NCBI GenBank assembly: GCA_965644295.1
Contig: CBFFRP010000201.1
Span: forward strand, 1 to 64,000
Source of the DNA: Paraphysomonas bandaiensis
Taxonomy: Eukaryota > Chrysophyceae
Direction: 5' to 3'
Length of the DNA: 64,000 nucleotides
This document shows positions 43,101-61,400 of this stretch, piece by piece. Numbering within the stretch: position 1 is the stretch's first letter; every line of letters begins with the position of its first letter. Below the pieces are notes generated by a model. That model was given only the letters and a program-made list of their open reading frames with translations. It was not told the DNA's origin and ran no database searches. A program made the translations under genes and the position numbers.

Positions 43101-44903
43101 ATCCCTCAGATGATTTACTGCGGTTACATAAAATTGTTAGTGTATACTCGGCTGGGAAACACTCTCCAAACCTCCACAAGTAGACGTAAGAGTCTCCACC
43201 CACAGCAAGTGTGCATCCAACATCAGACAAAAAACTACACGCAAGGCATTTACCCTGTCGCGATATATTAAAATACATAATACATGAAGTATAAAAAAAA
43301 CCTTATCGATCTGACTGGTGTACAATAGCTGATTTTCTTTCCACTGATGTACAGCTACACTATGAAATACATCTAAACCCACAGATGCCAATAGTACACC
43401 ATCCGAAGAAAAAGCTGTGTGTATGACACCTCGTCTGTGGAACCCTCTGCATAGAACATATCACAAAGTTGATTCTCCAAAGATATGTACCATTACCGTT
43501 CTGTAAATAATATAGATTTCGTAACTGAGCTCCACACAATAAGCCTTGGGAGAGGGCCTGAATCACCAGTTGCAACCATCTCTCCCTCCTAAGGATACAG
43601 TCAAAATGACAATTCCATGACACATATTTCGAAGTACCGGGTGAATAGATAGCGAAATGATCTCATCCTGATGTCCAGCAAATATCGATTGCTTGTGTGC
43701 ATCAAAACTGTAGACGACACCATATCGCCCAATATGGTACACAATGCAATGGCCTTTCGCCGAAGTATACCGAAGATTGTTCTTACTCTTCTCTGCTTGG
43801 TACCCATACACCCATGATATTTCGGCCGAAGCCTCTGGTGCCTCCTTTCTCATCGTAGCATTAGCATAAGCACTTGGGGTCAATATTGACACTACATCGC
43901 GCCATGGAGAAGATTCCAGTTGCTTTTCAGCGCACTTGCTGTCTACCCTCCACTCATTTATGTGCGCTTGATTCTCATCATCAATCATAGGAGTCTGGTC
44001 AATTAGACGTAAACAGCTTCAAGTAAAATTAACTATAGTTTCATTTACCGGATTCTCATGCTGGTAGTCAACTTCTTGTATCAAAACCTCGTGAATCTGA
44101 AGATCAGTTTGTGCTGGTTCACCAAATGAATTGTACCAGCTACAGATATCGGGATGTGATATTAAATGATCAGCTAAAACACTTATGCGAAATAGAGTAG
44201 ACTCCGATGCTTCAGTACCCGCTATGCTCCGAAAAAGCTAAGTATAACAAATTAGCTATAGCACAATTAACTTGCTGGCATCAACCTCAGAGACCAACAG
44301 TTCAATCAACTCCTCTCTGGGGAAACGTTTACCGTACACTTTGCAGATTCCTGTCGACGTGGATTTTAATGCTAAAGTTACTTCGTCAATGGACAGTTGT
44401 TGAGTTCCATCAAAATCATAGCTGGTAAGAATAACTAAAACACACACTGTTAATTTAGAATTCTTAGAGCTGATGCTTACATTCCACAATTTCGCGCAAT
44501 CTCATTCCCGAAATAGCAGCTAGACAGCTTGTGAACTCCAACGCATCAATTAATCCATTCTAGCACCCAAACAGTTACAACGACACAACATATTACACAA
44601 TAACATGTTTACACCTTATCTGTATCGAAAACAGTGAATAATGCCCCGGCTTTTTCAACCATCGCCAATCTTGATACGTTCAACTCATCCTTCAAATCAG
44701 AGCAAATTTCTTCCATTTCTTCTTTTGATATTCCGAATCCATCGGCGATATCATTGAATATTCTCCATATTAACGTTATAGCTTTCCTTGAGACTGTTTA
44801 ATTGATATAAACTATAGTTTATACGTGTGTTTATATGGAACTTACGGTTTGAGAAAGGTTCAGCCTCTGGAACGAGTTTGGCTCTTCCCAACTTCTGTCC
44901 CAT
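37113..44903 (-). CDS. EF-hand plus multi-module EML (EMAP-like) WD40 protein
   Basis: A large gene of roughly twenty exons. The first are (descending) 44903-44846, 44793-44615, 44559-44481, 44434-44286, 44237-44049, 43994-43638 and from 43588; all join in phase. The N terminus has EF-hand type sequence (FTVFDTDKNGLIDALEF and YDFDGTQQLSIDEV). Three EML modules follow, each starting with the hydrophobic HELP-like block and a double WD40 propeller: WVYGYQAEKSKNNLRYT, YVYGYRCQEMRNNIRYTD and HVHGIRSGDCRQGLKF. WD repeats show the usual GHxx...WD and S-P-x-G pattern. Three modules is the arrangement of EML5/EML6. EMLs bind microtubules; an axonemal or cytoskeletal role is inferred. The gene ends ...IIQYKVIRK at 37113. 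The exact exon set between 43.5 and 40.9 kb was not fully resolved. Confidence 0.85.
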
Positions 44904-45213
44904 TGGTTAGAAGATTGATGGGTATGTTCGAAAGATCCTTATCTAATGACAGTTGCAATGGTACAGAGAGTGTGGGTATATTCCCTCTACCAGAGATCTC
45001 TTGTGACTATGAGATAGAGAGATAGAGAGATGGGCCTCTATGTGTGCTGGACGTATATACATATATACACGATACAAGGCACTGCTGTACGCTCTATGGC
45101 CTATATACATACATATACACATACATATACATATACTTCTATTTTTTTTTGGCAGTTTCGCATATTTGAATAAAAAGAAATGCGTGTATGCGTTAACACT
45201 GTACAGCAGTACA

Positions 45214-45310
45214 TACGTACCTACCTACATACATACATACATACATACATACATACATACATACATACATACGTACCTACCTACCTACCTGCATACATAC
45301 ATACTGCGAT
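45214..45310. repeat. (CATA)n / (TACC)n microsatellite
   Basis: Uninterrupted CATACATA units between short TACCTACC blocks. Small frames through it are low-complexity artefacts. Confidence 0.9.
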
Positions 45311-46021
45311 GTGATTGGTCAATCCCCGCTCTGTCTTGACGTGCAGCTCCATATGAAGGATATGGATGGGTGTGTCGACTTAATCGGCAAGATCTTGCAG
45401 AATCTTTTATATAAGATCTTAACTAGACAGTGTTGAGTGCATCTACATTATCTCCAGCATGTGAATGATTGTTTAGGAGTTGAATAGTGTTCAGCTATAC
45501 AGTCTCTTCTATTCTATATGCAGAGGAGTGTGTCTATAGAATGAGCAGAGTAGACATTGTCGAATGATTTCTTGACTTATTGACTCACGTGTCAGTACAC
45601 TCTACAGATTTTATCGCGCTTTTGTCAGTAAAATTGCTATCAAACACTTACATACAGCAGGTGCTGCACGAACTGGTGCTCATTAGAAATACTTGGAGGT
45701 AGGATCTAAGCAAATTTGTAGGCGTTGTGTACTACGAGAAGTATCATACGGAACCATTACGTCAGAAATATATGTTCTCCATAAGACTTACTGATTCCTA
45801 TCTATAATAGTTAGGCTGACAGAACCAATGTCATATACTTAAACATAGCGCAGGAACTGTACCAAGATAGGTTTCAAAGCACCAAATATAAGTAGCTGAC
45901 TCGTGTTTAGCTGAACAGTGTTACAGCTATATCATATCTTAAAGTATTACGGTTATTATAATTACCAATCATATATGTCACGATTATATATGGCCGACGT
46001 TTTACACAAGTGACACTTGTT

Positions 46022-46806
46022 GGTGTCCCTTGTACCACACATGCATTCGGCTATGAGTGGGCAGAAGAATATCTGCTGACTATATTTGCGGCTCACGTTA
46101 GTTTCCCAGAGAGAATCTCTCCGGTACTTATCCCCCAGAACACCACGAAAAGGTGCGAGTCCGACTTCGTTGAGGGGTTATTAATGTGGATTTCTTGGTT
46201 CTTGGGTATCTCATATCGTGATATATACGAGAAATTTTAATGAAGGTGATATTTACACAAATTTAGGAGTTATATCAGCACTCAGTCAACATTACTTGTG
46301 TGACGACTATGGTTCCGACATATACCCCTACTACTTCATTGACGTTATAGTATTACATACTCTTGAGTTTTGCTGTTTGAAAGCAATTAAAGCTGTAGTT
46401 TTTAAGGTATTTTTTATAATTGTTAATGGATGAATACAGAAGTGGCTAACTGTTAACTGTATTGTGAAAACTAATGTCATGGTAGTAATTATAGTAGTTA
46501 TATTATTTGGGCCCTGACGAATAAACAGGCATCCGGGAGTGGGCCCACCTCAAGGGTAATCGGGGTATTGGGCTGCCTGCTGAAGTCAAGCATCCGGGAT
46601 ATTCACCTTACGAACTCAGAGCGGAAGTGGTCGCACCTTGGTGCTTGCGGCAACGCACAAGCAGCTTCCGTAGCGCTAAATAGTAGGATAAAAAAAGTGC
46701 GTACTGATTAGTTACAGGTAGAGGTCTAACTAGTTTGTCTAGCATTCATCTAGCTACTAAGTTGGTGCAGGTTTTTAACGCCTATTGCTAATAATAAGAC
46801 TTTCAA
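46022..46806 (+). mobile_element. Degenerate dispersed repeat, copy B (R1 then inverted R2)
   Basis: R1 at 46022-46177 repeats 32171-32307 directly; R2 at about 46502-46806 is the reverse complement of about 31776-32132. About 320 bases of unique AT-rich DNA separate them. A fragment of the R2 end (AGCAATAGGCGT) recurs at about 47192, so a third partial copy may lie there. No coding frame is intact. Confidence 0.65.
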
Positions 46807-47024
46807 TATCACATTATGCGCTGTCAACAATCCTAACTATTAAATTATATTCGTAGTAGCACAGTACTGACTGAATTACGTTAAGAGAGATAGTGAAATT
46901 ATGATGTTGTAGCACTGTGATTGAGGAAACACACCAGTCATAACACCAACATTCTGTTATACAAATCGTATCTCTAACAGCTACTATACTTTTAGTTTAT
47001 TTGTATACTTCGAATAGCTACTCT

Positions 47025-47123
47025 CAGGGCCTGGTAACCGTTAATGGTAATGGCATTAATGGCCATTATAATTTCCGGGAATCGGACTACCATTAATGGA
47101 CCATTAACGGATACCAGGCCCTG
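47025..47123. mobile_element. 99-bp MITE-like element with hAT-type inverted ends
   Basis: The ends CAGGGCCTGGTAACCGTTAA and (reverse complement of the right end) CAGGGCCTGGTATCCGTTAA match over 23 bp with one mismatch. CAGGG is a common hAT transposon terminus. Flanks GCTACTCT and GCTACCTC resemble a decayed 8-bp target duplication. The interior is itself rich in ATTAATGG/CCATTAAT and would fold back. Confidence 0.7.
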
Positions 47124-47422
47124 GCTACCTCTATAGTGTAGTCCTGTATATTCGGTATTTCATTGCTACATAGAATACTGGATAGCTACTAGCAATAGGC
47201 GTCAACAAGCTTCAAGTACGCAAGTAGGAGTTGGTTGTAATACTAACTCTTCATGACGATTAATTATTATATCAGGTCTAAAAGAACATTTTCTGTCCAG
47301 TACCCTATCCTACATGCAACTTTTACACACTCAAATTGGAGTTTTACAGCGTCTAAAATTGCGCTATTCAAAATTAACTTCGCACGCAATAGTAAACACT
47401 GTACATATCATGAGGCGTCATG

Positions 47423-50400
47423 TTATTCCTCCTCCTCCTCATCATCATCATCCATTATTCTTCTCTGCTTGAAAGGAGGTGCGGTAGTTGCCGCCCGCTC
47501 GCCATTGCTATCTCCAACTTCGAACTCTAGTTCTTCGTCTCCATCATCAGATGATCTTTCAGATCGTTTGATCCCTCCAGATACCATGAGCTTGGGTTTT
47601 GATTGCATGTCAGCGATATCCATTTCCCCCTCACTATCCGAATCAAACAATTCCTTCTCTTCATCAGGATTCGTGGTTTCCTTGGCTCTTTTATTATCTG
47701 ACGAGGAATAATCATCATCATCATCAGAGCTTCCTAAAATGTCATTTATGCTGTCTTGACCAGCAACAGTCGCATTGGACTTTTTATCCCCACTGTCACT
47801 TTCCAAATAACCAAGATCATCGTCGACGAAATCATCCGTGGGCAAATCGTCATCACCCTTGTTTTGTTTTCCTTTCTTTTTCTTTTTAGTTTTCTTTTCA
47901 CCCGCAGCTCCAGATGTTTTGCTTTCGGTGGCAGTCCATGACTCCTTCAGACGCTCAAATTCCTTATGCTTCTGTCTCGCCTTCTCCTGTTGCTCTTCAC
48001 GAGCTCGTTGTTGGCGTTCCAATTCTTCAGCTCGCTCTTTCTGTCTTTGTGCCTGCCGTAAGTTGTGCTCTTCCTGCTGCTTAGCTCTCAACTCAAGAGC
48101 TTTGTTTTCTTCACTCTGAGCTCGACTCATGTATACTCTAGCCTTATCAATATTTTCCTGTCGTATATTGTTACATATATCGGAATCTTCGTAAGTGGTG
48201 TCTTACCAGGCAAAATTTTTCATGGTCCTCAGCCTTAGAAGGCTTATACTTACTTTCCTTAGAGGACGCAGACAGTAGAGCAGGCTGCTTCAGTGCTCGG
48301 AATAGTCCAATGGCTTGTTCCAATTCATCAATTGCATGTGAAATATCGGCAACTGATTTGTGCTGGCGACATAGTTTAACTGCGTACTCTTCTTTTGCAC
48401 AAGCAATGTTAAACCAGTTATGAGTTTGAGATGGGTCACGGTAAAGTGCTTTCAACAAAACACGAACAGTATCATCATACTGCTCGTTTTTGAAATGCGA
48501 TAGCGCCAAACACTCACTGACTGCGACAAAATTATGGCACTGGGATTGTACTGCAGGTGACACCAGAATGGACTTCAGAACTGAGTGGTATATGTATGTT
48601 GCATCGACCAACTTGCCCTGTATCATGTGCATGTGGCCGAGGTTGAGACTAATTTCATGCGTCATAGGCATATGAGCTTCTCGGGCCTATGGTACAGGGT
48701 TAATTTCAGGGCCCTATCTTAAGCAAATATTATGCCATTACCCTTGAAAATATTTCGCGAGCAATGTCGTTTTGCTCTTGCGCAGCGCATACCATACCGA
48801 GACCATTAGCCGCAAATACATTTCGAGGGTCTTCTCTGAGAACGAGGTGATAAAATTTAAAACTGTCTTTGAGGAAGCTCTTCTTCGTTGAAATGTTAGA
48901 AAAGTATAAATTTCCTGCAGTAATCTTCAGAAATTCATGTTGAAAAACACATACACGGCATACCTAACGAGAGCAACGACCTAGCGTCATGATGGCGTTG
49001 ACGACATATCGTTTCATACTTCTTCTTTGCAGGCTCCCATTTCTCCATCAGACCTAGTAAATCTCCTATAAACAATTAACATCAGCGCATGCATATAAAG
49101 TGCACGCCACATCCTACCATGCACGACATTGGCATCAGCACTTTCAGGATCACACTGCAGTGCTTTGGATATCCAGTACAACGCTTCATCCAGCCTCCCG
49201 ATTTCTTTCGCCATTAAACTCAAGCGAATATAGCCTTCAAACATTATTAGAATAATAGTAATATGACGTGACGAACGATACATTCTAGAAATGCTGGATG
49301 CATCTTCGATAGTTCAACGTATATTTCTCTGGCAGCATGATAATACCCGAAATCTTCCTGAATGCGAGCCAGGTTAAAGCAGTTGGATATTGTGTCCATA
49401 TTGAAATTGTTCCCCGGGATTTTCTTCCGTAAAGTGCATGTGCGTCCTGCGGGAAAGGGAAACGAGCAGCGACACTTTATGAAATCTGCGTGGACTTCAG
49501 TTACTGTCAGCAACACTTCTCCAGCTAGAATATCATCGTCGACATGAAATGTTTCAGATAAATCTGAATTATCATTGGTGGAGTGGTGAACCCTCATAAC
49601 GCATCCTAAAGGAGATGATTCATCACATCTTTCACTTGTTGCTTCACATAACTCTTGAGACCATGAGTAAAATATATCGTTTTCTGGTCGTCGAAATAAA
49701 GGGTTCAGTGGCTTGCTAGAATCCGTGTCAGATACTGCATTTTGCTGCAGCGAGCGCCGCATGTAATCATTCGCTACAGACAACTTCCCGAGACTATGGT
49801 AGAGCACCCCCATATTTAACAACACATGACTGTGTGGAACGAGACCCTGCTTGTTCATACAATCAAGAGCCATTTCGTAACACTTCAAAGCAGTTGGATA
49901 TTCCCCAGGGCCTTTTAGCTGCATCGTATGGCCCTGGGAGAGCCACAGATCCGCTTCAAATGCGAATCCCGGTGCTACTTCACGCAACTTGTCGAAAGAT
50001 GTTGACTCCTTCAGGTGAATAGATTTCAACAAAATAGTATACGCCTGAGTGTCTCGATCATCGGGATAAGCTCTCAACACCTGCCAATAAACTGTGTAAC
50101 TTAACATCCATACACAAAACAGAACCAATACCTCTCCAAACTTCTCCAAAGCATTAGAAAAGTCTTCTCGTGCAATGTAAAGTTGCCCCATCCCAAAGGC
50201 AGCTAGAGACATGTCAGGTTGTATTTTAAGGGCTTCTTCGTACAGCCTGAACGCCAGGTTAAATTCTCTCAGCATATGATACAGTCGGCCCAATATGTAC
50301 AAACTCTCAGCTCGAATGCCGGGTACATTGGTCGAGCGCAAAGCTTTAGTGGCATGATTCTTAACTTCATTTATCTTAGAAAATCCTTTGCTCTCAACTA

Positions 50401-51799
50401 GGCAAGACTGACCAATCCATTCGTGGGGCATTTCAGTTTCTAGAGTAATGTCAGCATATGAGGCACCCTCCAGTTGGTCATCATCACTCTTCACGATGCT
50501 CTCCACAGTAGTGATGAACGCCTTCCTGATTTGCAGCACATCTCGCACACGAAGGGAGTCGACGTAAGAGTTCGTAGTAACTCGAATTTGATTTGTTGAT
50601 ATCACTTCAGCTTGTTTGCTCAGGGGTCGCCACGTGTAAAAACAGTGATTGGCCATGTGATTCAGTGCCATAGAACAGGTGGGGTCAATCTCAGCCGCAA
50701 GAAGACACAAGTCGTACGCTATCTCTCTACACTCAGCCTTGCGCTTTTTATCTGCTTTCTGGGATTCCATGCGCTCAAGTAGAGCCAGCATAACAAGTGC
50801 ATCAACATTAGCAGGCTGTGGAGTAATATAAATTATATGTAACACAATCTGCGATACACAATCCACATTATACGTACATTCGCCGCCAGTGCTCGGTCTA
50901 AGGCCGCTCGTGTTTCATCAAATTGCTCCAGACGAAACGTACATGTCGCAATTGCCACCCAGACATTCGAGCCACATTTAGAGTTGTGGTGTAGAGCCTT
51001 CGTGAAGTAATTTAGTGCAGAAGAATACTTCTTATTCGTAAACGCGACACACCCCTGAAAAAATATAAGCGCAAATATTCGCCTCTAAGCACAGGACATA
51101 CCAAGCCAAGCAGAGATCCATATAGGTATACCCTCTTATCTTTATTCCCCGGTTTGTTTGCCGCTTCATGGGCACTCTTTAGCCAGTACTCGGCATTCTT
51201 CAATGTTCCTGGATGCACTCCATCACAACCATAAAAATTTCATGATAATCTAACCGTATGCCAGCTCGTAGAATGCTTTGATTAACCAGGTATATTCGTT
51301 TAAGGGGTTCACAATTTCGGCTTTCTTTATATATTGCTCAATCTCTTTCCCCCGATCAATTTCAGAAGAAGGATCATCTACGTTCTGAGTGCAATATAGC
51401 GAATAGGCCGCTAATGCATCCAATATTTCAACGATACCATCCTTATACTCTCCTTTCTTAACATAATACTCTTCCGCCTCTGTAAGATTACACAGTCATA
51501 TACATGATCTGTGAGTTGATAAGCATACTGCACCTGGATCACTGGCTATCTCAGTGAGCACCTTCTCAAAATTCGATCTCTGTCCCTGTCTATAGTACTC
51601 CACCTGCACAGTATCACACTGTATTCACAGTAATACATAAGCATCTTACAGCAACAGATCTCCATATTTTAAGTGGTGCAAATTCAGCTCGTAGTACATC
51701 GAGTATATCATCGATATCATGAGGCAGTTCATCGGGGAAGATCTCCACACATTCAGAGCTATTGGCTATAGGGATACGCAGGGATTTAGATGAGGTCAT
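47423..51799 (-). CDS. CTR9: CTR9, TPR subunit of the PAF1 transcription elongation complex
   Basis: CTR9 scaffolds PAF1C on RNA polymerase II and supports H3K4/H3K36 methylation and H2B ubiquitylation. The first exons are (descending) 51799-51650, 51603-51534 and from 51479; about ten exons in all, ending at 47423. The N terminus (IPIANSSECVEIFPDELP) and EYYRQGQRSNFEKVLTEI are CTR9 signatures. Tandem TPRs run through the middle, for example GCVAFTNKKYSSALNYFTKA, YILGRLYHMLREFNLAFRLYEEALKI and LNMGVLYHSLGKLSVAND. The C-terminal exon is a charged helix (EELERQQRAREEQQEKARQK) then Asp/Glu/Ser-rich tail ending DDDDEEEEE, as in other CTR9s. One TPR segment carries an insertion with Cys-rich FIKCRCSFPFPAGRTC. 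Length is about 1,100 residues. It is divergent from RECQL4. Confidence 0.93.
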
Positions 51800-52338
51800 A
51801 TGCGTAATAATGAGGGGAGAATGAAGGGAGGGATGTTTTCCAGTGCAGTGTTTAGCACTGTGCTGTGGTCAGATATATGATGAGGCTGTATGTCTATGTA
51901 TGTATGTAGAGTCGTGTGTGAGTGTGATGCATTGATGCATATGCTGTACGAGAGGTACAGCAGTGTAGTACTCCTGTACGTGTATTACGACTATACAACT
52001 ATACCATAGACGTACTCGTATACCTATAAGCTATACGTACTACTACACATACATATGAAGTACCCGTGCAGAACAAGCACTGTATACGCTCTGTATATAC
52101 CGCCGTATACAGTTTGAATTTTGGAATATACAGACAGTCCCAGCTGCATACTGTGTATGGTATGCTATGTACAGCAGTATGTACTGTGTGTGTATGTGTG
52201 TATGTATGATATGAAGTAGGAGTGAAGTGTGTGTATGTTCTCATATTGATTCTCATTCGAGTCATAGACCTCCATATGCTCTCATTATACATACCCATCC
52301 ATTGGTACTAACACCCACACCTCCCCCCACTATCCTCC
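51800..52338. other. Divergent promoter region
   Basis: This lies between CTR9 (-) and RECQL4 (+). It contains GTACAGCAGTG (51955-51965), TGTACAGCAGTAT (52168-52180) and several GTATAC/ACATAC words. C/T-rich leaders lie next to both start codons. Confidence 0.65.
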
Positions 52339-56989
<4,651 letters not shown>

Positions 56990-58452
56990 AAATACTGTGG
57001 ATTTTGCGGTGTGCATATATTGTTTAGTTTTCGCCAGTATTAGCACTTTTTTCTGTATTGAATTGACTATAGATGTGGGCATGTATATACTGTGAATGAC
57101 TTTTTTAGTGTGTAGAATGATATAAAACGCGTTATCATTAAGTTACGTCATCATTTTGAAGTCCGGGGGCTTTAGAAACTTGTCAAAATATATTGCACAG
57201 TACCCGCGTAAATTTGAAGTGTTTTCGGCACTTAACTCTTCCCAATATAGCTCCGCGAAGACGATGTCACTTTTAGCAGTGTATTGGCACTGCAGTATAC
57301 TCGCAACTAACAGCATACGATATAACGAAGTATTATACAATAGTCATGTAAGACGATGTACATATGGGATCATTATCGGATTGACTGAATAAATTCTTCC
57401 CCATAGCCAATCAACTGTTTGAGCTGGCGATACATCAAGTATAGGTTCCTATCTTATTTTCCGGAATGTTATATACATGGACTTATATTTTGCACCCTAC
57501 AGATAAAAAGCTGTCGGTTTATGACTATCAAAATATTGATTGCACTAAATGAATCACATTTGCTGTGTAACACAAAATTAAAGCTGCCTAAAATACGCAA
57601 TATCAGCTACATTGTTCAATTATTAACTTAAAATATATAATATTAAAAAGTTTATAACCACCGAAAAAGAAGTTATACGTACATAAATAAAACACACGTT
57701 CATAAAGATCAATAGTTTATATTGCAGTATACCTGACCACGTACAGACAAGAGTTTTGATGTTGTTGTTGTGAGTTAATGGCACTTGCGGCCCCAGTGAA
57801 CCTCACGCTATTATCATATAGGGATATGTCATATATATCTATATGATAGTGTTGCATGTACACACGGGCTCACATATCGCCGCCCATGTGCACTAGTGTG
57901 AAGACTAGCAGAACATGAGTTGCATTATATGCGTAGCTATGAGAAGGCCAACACGGGTGGGCAGCAAAGATGGTGATGTGATGGCTGTGTTGTTATGATT
58001 CAACTCTGTGATCATTCTGTCTGAATGGGGCGATATCTTCATATCAACTGCTGTGTGGCCATATGCTGGACATGCACATCCATATCTCCATATGCACCTA
58101 CAGGTACCAGTGCATACAACAGTACTGTGAGGAGACAGGAGTATACACAGCACAAGATATAGAAAATCTTTGTTTTCATGAAAAGCTGCAGTTTTGATGT
58201 GTGAATATGTGAATATACTCTATTTTCAACGGGTATTCCACGATGATACGGTTCCTGTACTCTACCCACATGTACTGCTCTATAAAATGTACTGCTGTAT
58301 GTAGAGGGTACAGACATAGTGCTGTACATGTATACCGTATACGCGTACAGCATATATGTACTGTACAGCAGTACACACAGCGGTACACATGAGCCGCTTA
58401 ACACTCACATCCTCATCACATACAACACACCCTCCACACCTCCCCATCCTCC
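56990..58452. other. Intergenic spacer and upstream region of the glycosyltransferase gene
   Basis: The first 1.2 kb is AT-rich with no gene. Near the next start are TGTACTGCTGTA (58289-58300) and TGTACAGCAGTACA (58362-58375), then a C-rich leader (CCTCCCCATCCTCC). Small frames here are low-complexity. Confidence 0.6.
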
Positions 58453-61400
58453 ATGTCACCTCTCCATCTCCTTATCCTTCTATCCTCCATCCTCTCAGAC
58501 AGTGTCGGATGGTCCTCCTATCCCCCATTAATGGATATAAGCCCCTCCAATCCCTCTGACTCATATGACAATCATACACATCATAACAACACATACATAT
58601 GCCTCTATACATGCGAGAAGGCAAGATTAAATTATATATATGGATTCAAACTTCAAGCATTGCAGATCATTCAACTTCAACTTGATGTTGTGACGGATAT
58701 GTGTCGTGATTACTGCTTATCACAACTCGCACACATACTCTGCAAAGAGAATATCACTCTGAGACAATCATCTGATGAGATTACTTATAACACGACTGAG
58801 TATGATGTGACTGTCTCACTAGATCAAAGTGATATTGTTTCATTAACCGAAGTGTGTCCTAGGTGTGTTGATTCTCTCATCCATAACAGTGAGGCAGATA
58901 GAGTGGATGTACAGTTAGTACCTCCTTCTGGCAGTAGTTTATGCACTCAGTGTACTTACAAGATGTATGAGGATGCATCTGATTGCACCACTGCTATAGT
59001 GCCTTCTCTGACGAGTCCTATGGATTGTTTGGTGGAGGGGTACCCCCTGTCTCTTGTGGAAGAAGGATTCCGGCGAAGCTTGCAGTGTCGCGAGACTGAT
59101 TACCGCCATTTCAAAGTAGCAGTTCCTGTAGTTGACCCTCGTGCAATGTCACACGAGGACGGATTCTGGCCTCCCCGATTGAGAATTGGTTTTTTTTCAG
59201 GATTACGATGTGACAGTAGTGAGTTTGATAGGATACGTATTACGGCTTCTATGATTGACAGCAAGTTTTTTTCCGTATACTTATTGTGCAGAGGGAGAAA
59301 CAGGCATGATGGATCCACACCTGAACTGGGACTACAGTCTCACAGTGATAAATCTGAATCACGACTTTGTGATTCTGTTGTAAATATTTTGAAAGACAAT
59401 GCAGATGCCGTGGTAAATCTGAAACTAGATGTACTTGTGGTGATCGTAGCTGGTATGAAAGAAACGGGTATTGAATCTTACGGAGACTGCCCGAAGATGA
59501 GAAGTATTGCTCCTTCCTTTGCACGGAGGAGTGCTATTTACATTCCACACCCCATTGATCCCACAGTGCTGTATCAACAACCTGTCGTTGGTATTTTCGA
59601 CTACGTATTTTCTCCGGAGAAGGTCGTTGTTAAAATTGATGTAAACAGTGAATGCAACAACAATACTGCTTTTCAGTATGACTATAGTTTGGATATGCAC
59701 GTGTTTTCTGTACGTGATTTGGAGAGCCGGGCACAGGTAGCTGCACCGCTCAGGAAAACACAACCTACTATTCTTTCATCCAGGTATCTGCACTCTTTAC
59801 TGCCTCCCGTGAAGCCGTATAGTATGCGTGATATTTTGTCGATTTCGTTCAGAACAGAGGATGGGCATTCTATCTCTGATCTTGATCAGTGTGGTACTTC
59901 CTGGTCAGGTCATCCCCCTCTTTCCGTATTACTACGCTGTATCGGAAAGGAAAAGTCCTTGCGCAAGGACAACTACTGGTCTGATATTGCTACACCTTGC
60001 ATTCGAGTGAGCAAACCGTCTTTCCTCGTTCGTGCAGCTTCATCCTTCGTCCTGAGGTCTGTCGTAAAAGCTTTGCGCAAACGAGATGCAGCATGTTTGA
60101 TTGTGGTGTATGCGGACTTTCACCTTACAGGCATCGACAGGAAATTACTGAATGTGTGCTCCAACGAATCTGATTTATTTGATGATTGCACGTATATTCT
60201 AAATAGTGAAAACTTAAGCTATCGCATGCGAGCAACAGTTTTCTCCTCGGCTGATGTCATTATTCACATACCTGACACTCGGGTTCAAATTACGGATACA
60301 ACAGTTTACGATATTCATGAAATGCTTTCTTCTGGTACTGCAGTATTGTCCCTTCAGATGGAAAGTGAAACGCGAACGGTTCATACTCATGGGCTATATG
60401 AAATGTTAGGCCTCCAATCGTCAAAGTTCATTGCAGCAAATGTAAATGATGTGGTGTGTATGGCATACAACGTGGCGGTAAATGCTTCAGAGAAGGAACT
60501 CCATAGACGAGCTGTTGCAGATATACTATCGAATAAAGATAGTCTTCGTGTAAATCTTGCTTGGAAAAAACTGCTATTATTTGCTGCCTTGACTCCCTTG
60601 CACCGCCAATTCACCATTGGCGGTCATTATTCCGTCGTCGATATTGAAAAGGTGGGCCTCTTAAGCCCCAGGGAATTCTTTCCCAGTCACCCAGTGGACG
60701 TTTACAGTCGCCAGAGTTATGGGTGGGTTCCTGTTCTCATATTTTTACTGATATATATGTTCACTAGTTTTATGTAGGTGGGAGCGGATTCATTACTCTT
60801 ATGATATTCCGTTAGATGATTATAACTTTTTGGTATTGCGTATTCCTGCTGCGTACCTACACCAGGTCGCATGTGATGAAAATATTCAAGGAGGCTGGGT
60901 GGTGTCTGCAGAAAAACGTTTTTCAAACTCAACATTCACAGGTTTTTCGAGATCACTGGCATTCAATGAAATTGCCGGGTTCAACCAACAGCCCATCGAG
61001 TCGCATACTGATCTGCAGTATACGAAAAGTTTCACTTCATACTCTGCGCATTCCACTATGGTGCTCCAGATTTGGAAGGAGGATGATTGGAAGCGGTGTG
61101 TGATAGCAATGACGGAATACATGGAGCGCATTGATAGATTTTATATCGGAACACTAGGTATGATATGTATTATTTCAATAATATTAGTAACATGTATCAA
61201 AGTTGGGCGATGGATGGCTCGTGACAAATTTCCCGTTACGTCACAACACCAGTATACTTTCGTAACACAACCTTCGGATAATGTACATTGGCGACCTGGA
61301 ATTGGTTCGCTGGATTATGTTGTCTCTTTGCGCGACGGACCACTGATACCCGAAGTAGTAGCTGTTGATCATCTCAACTCGCGAATGCTTCTTTATGTAA

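Larger units (their letters stand above)
44904..47422. other. Long spacer: promoter, microsatellite, repeat copy B, MITE
   Basis: Upstream of the EML gene lie ACTGCTGTAC (45081-45090), TGTACAGCAGTACA (45200-45213) and a (CATA)n tract to 45310. About 45350-46010 is AT-rich with no signal. Repeat copy B and a MITE-like element occupy 46022-46806 and 47025-47123 (separate entries). The rest is AT-rich with no gene. Confidence 0.6.

Noticed and set aside
45040-45339. Small frame rich in Thr-Tyr-Ile-His repeats upstream of EML
   Set aside because: Microsatellite artefact in the promoter region.
46010-46240. Frame over repeat R1 as a conserved gene (similar peptide at 32030-32305)
   Set aside because: The two copies differ by an indel of about 14 bases that is not a multiple of three, so the similarity is at DNA level, as in a decayed repeat.
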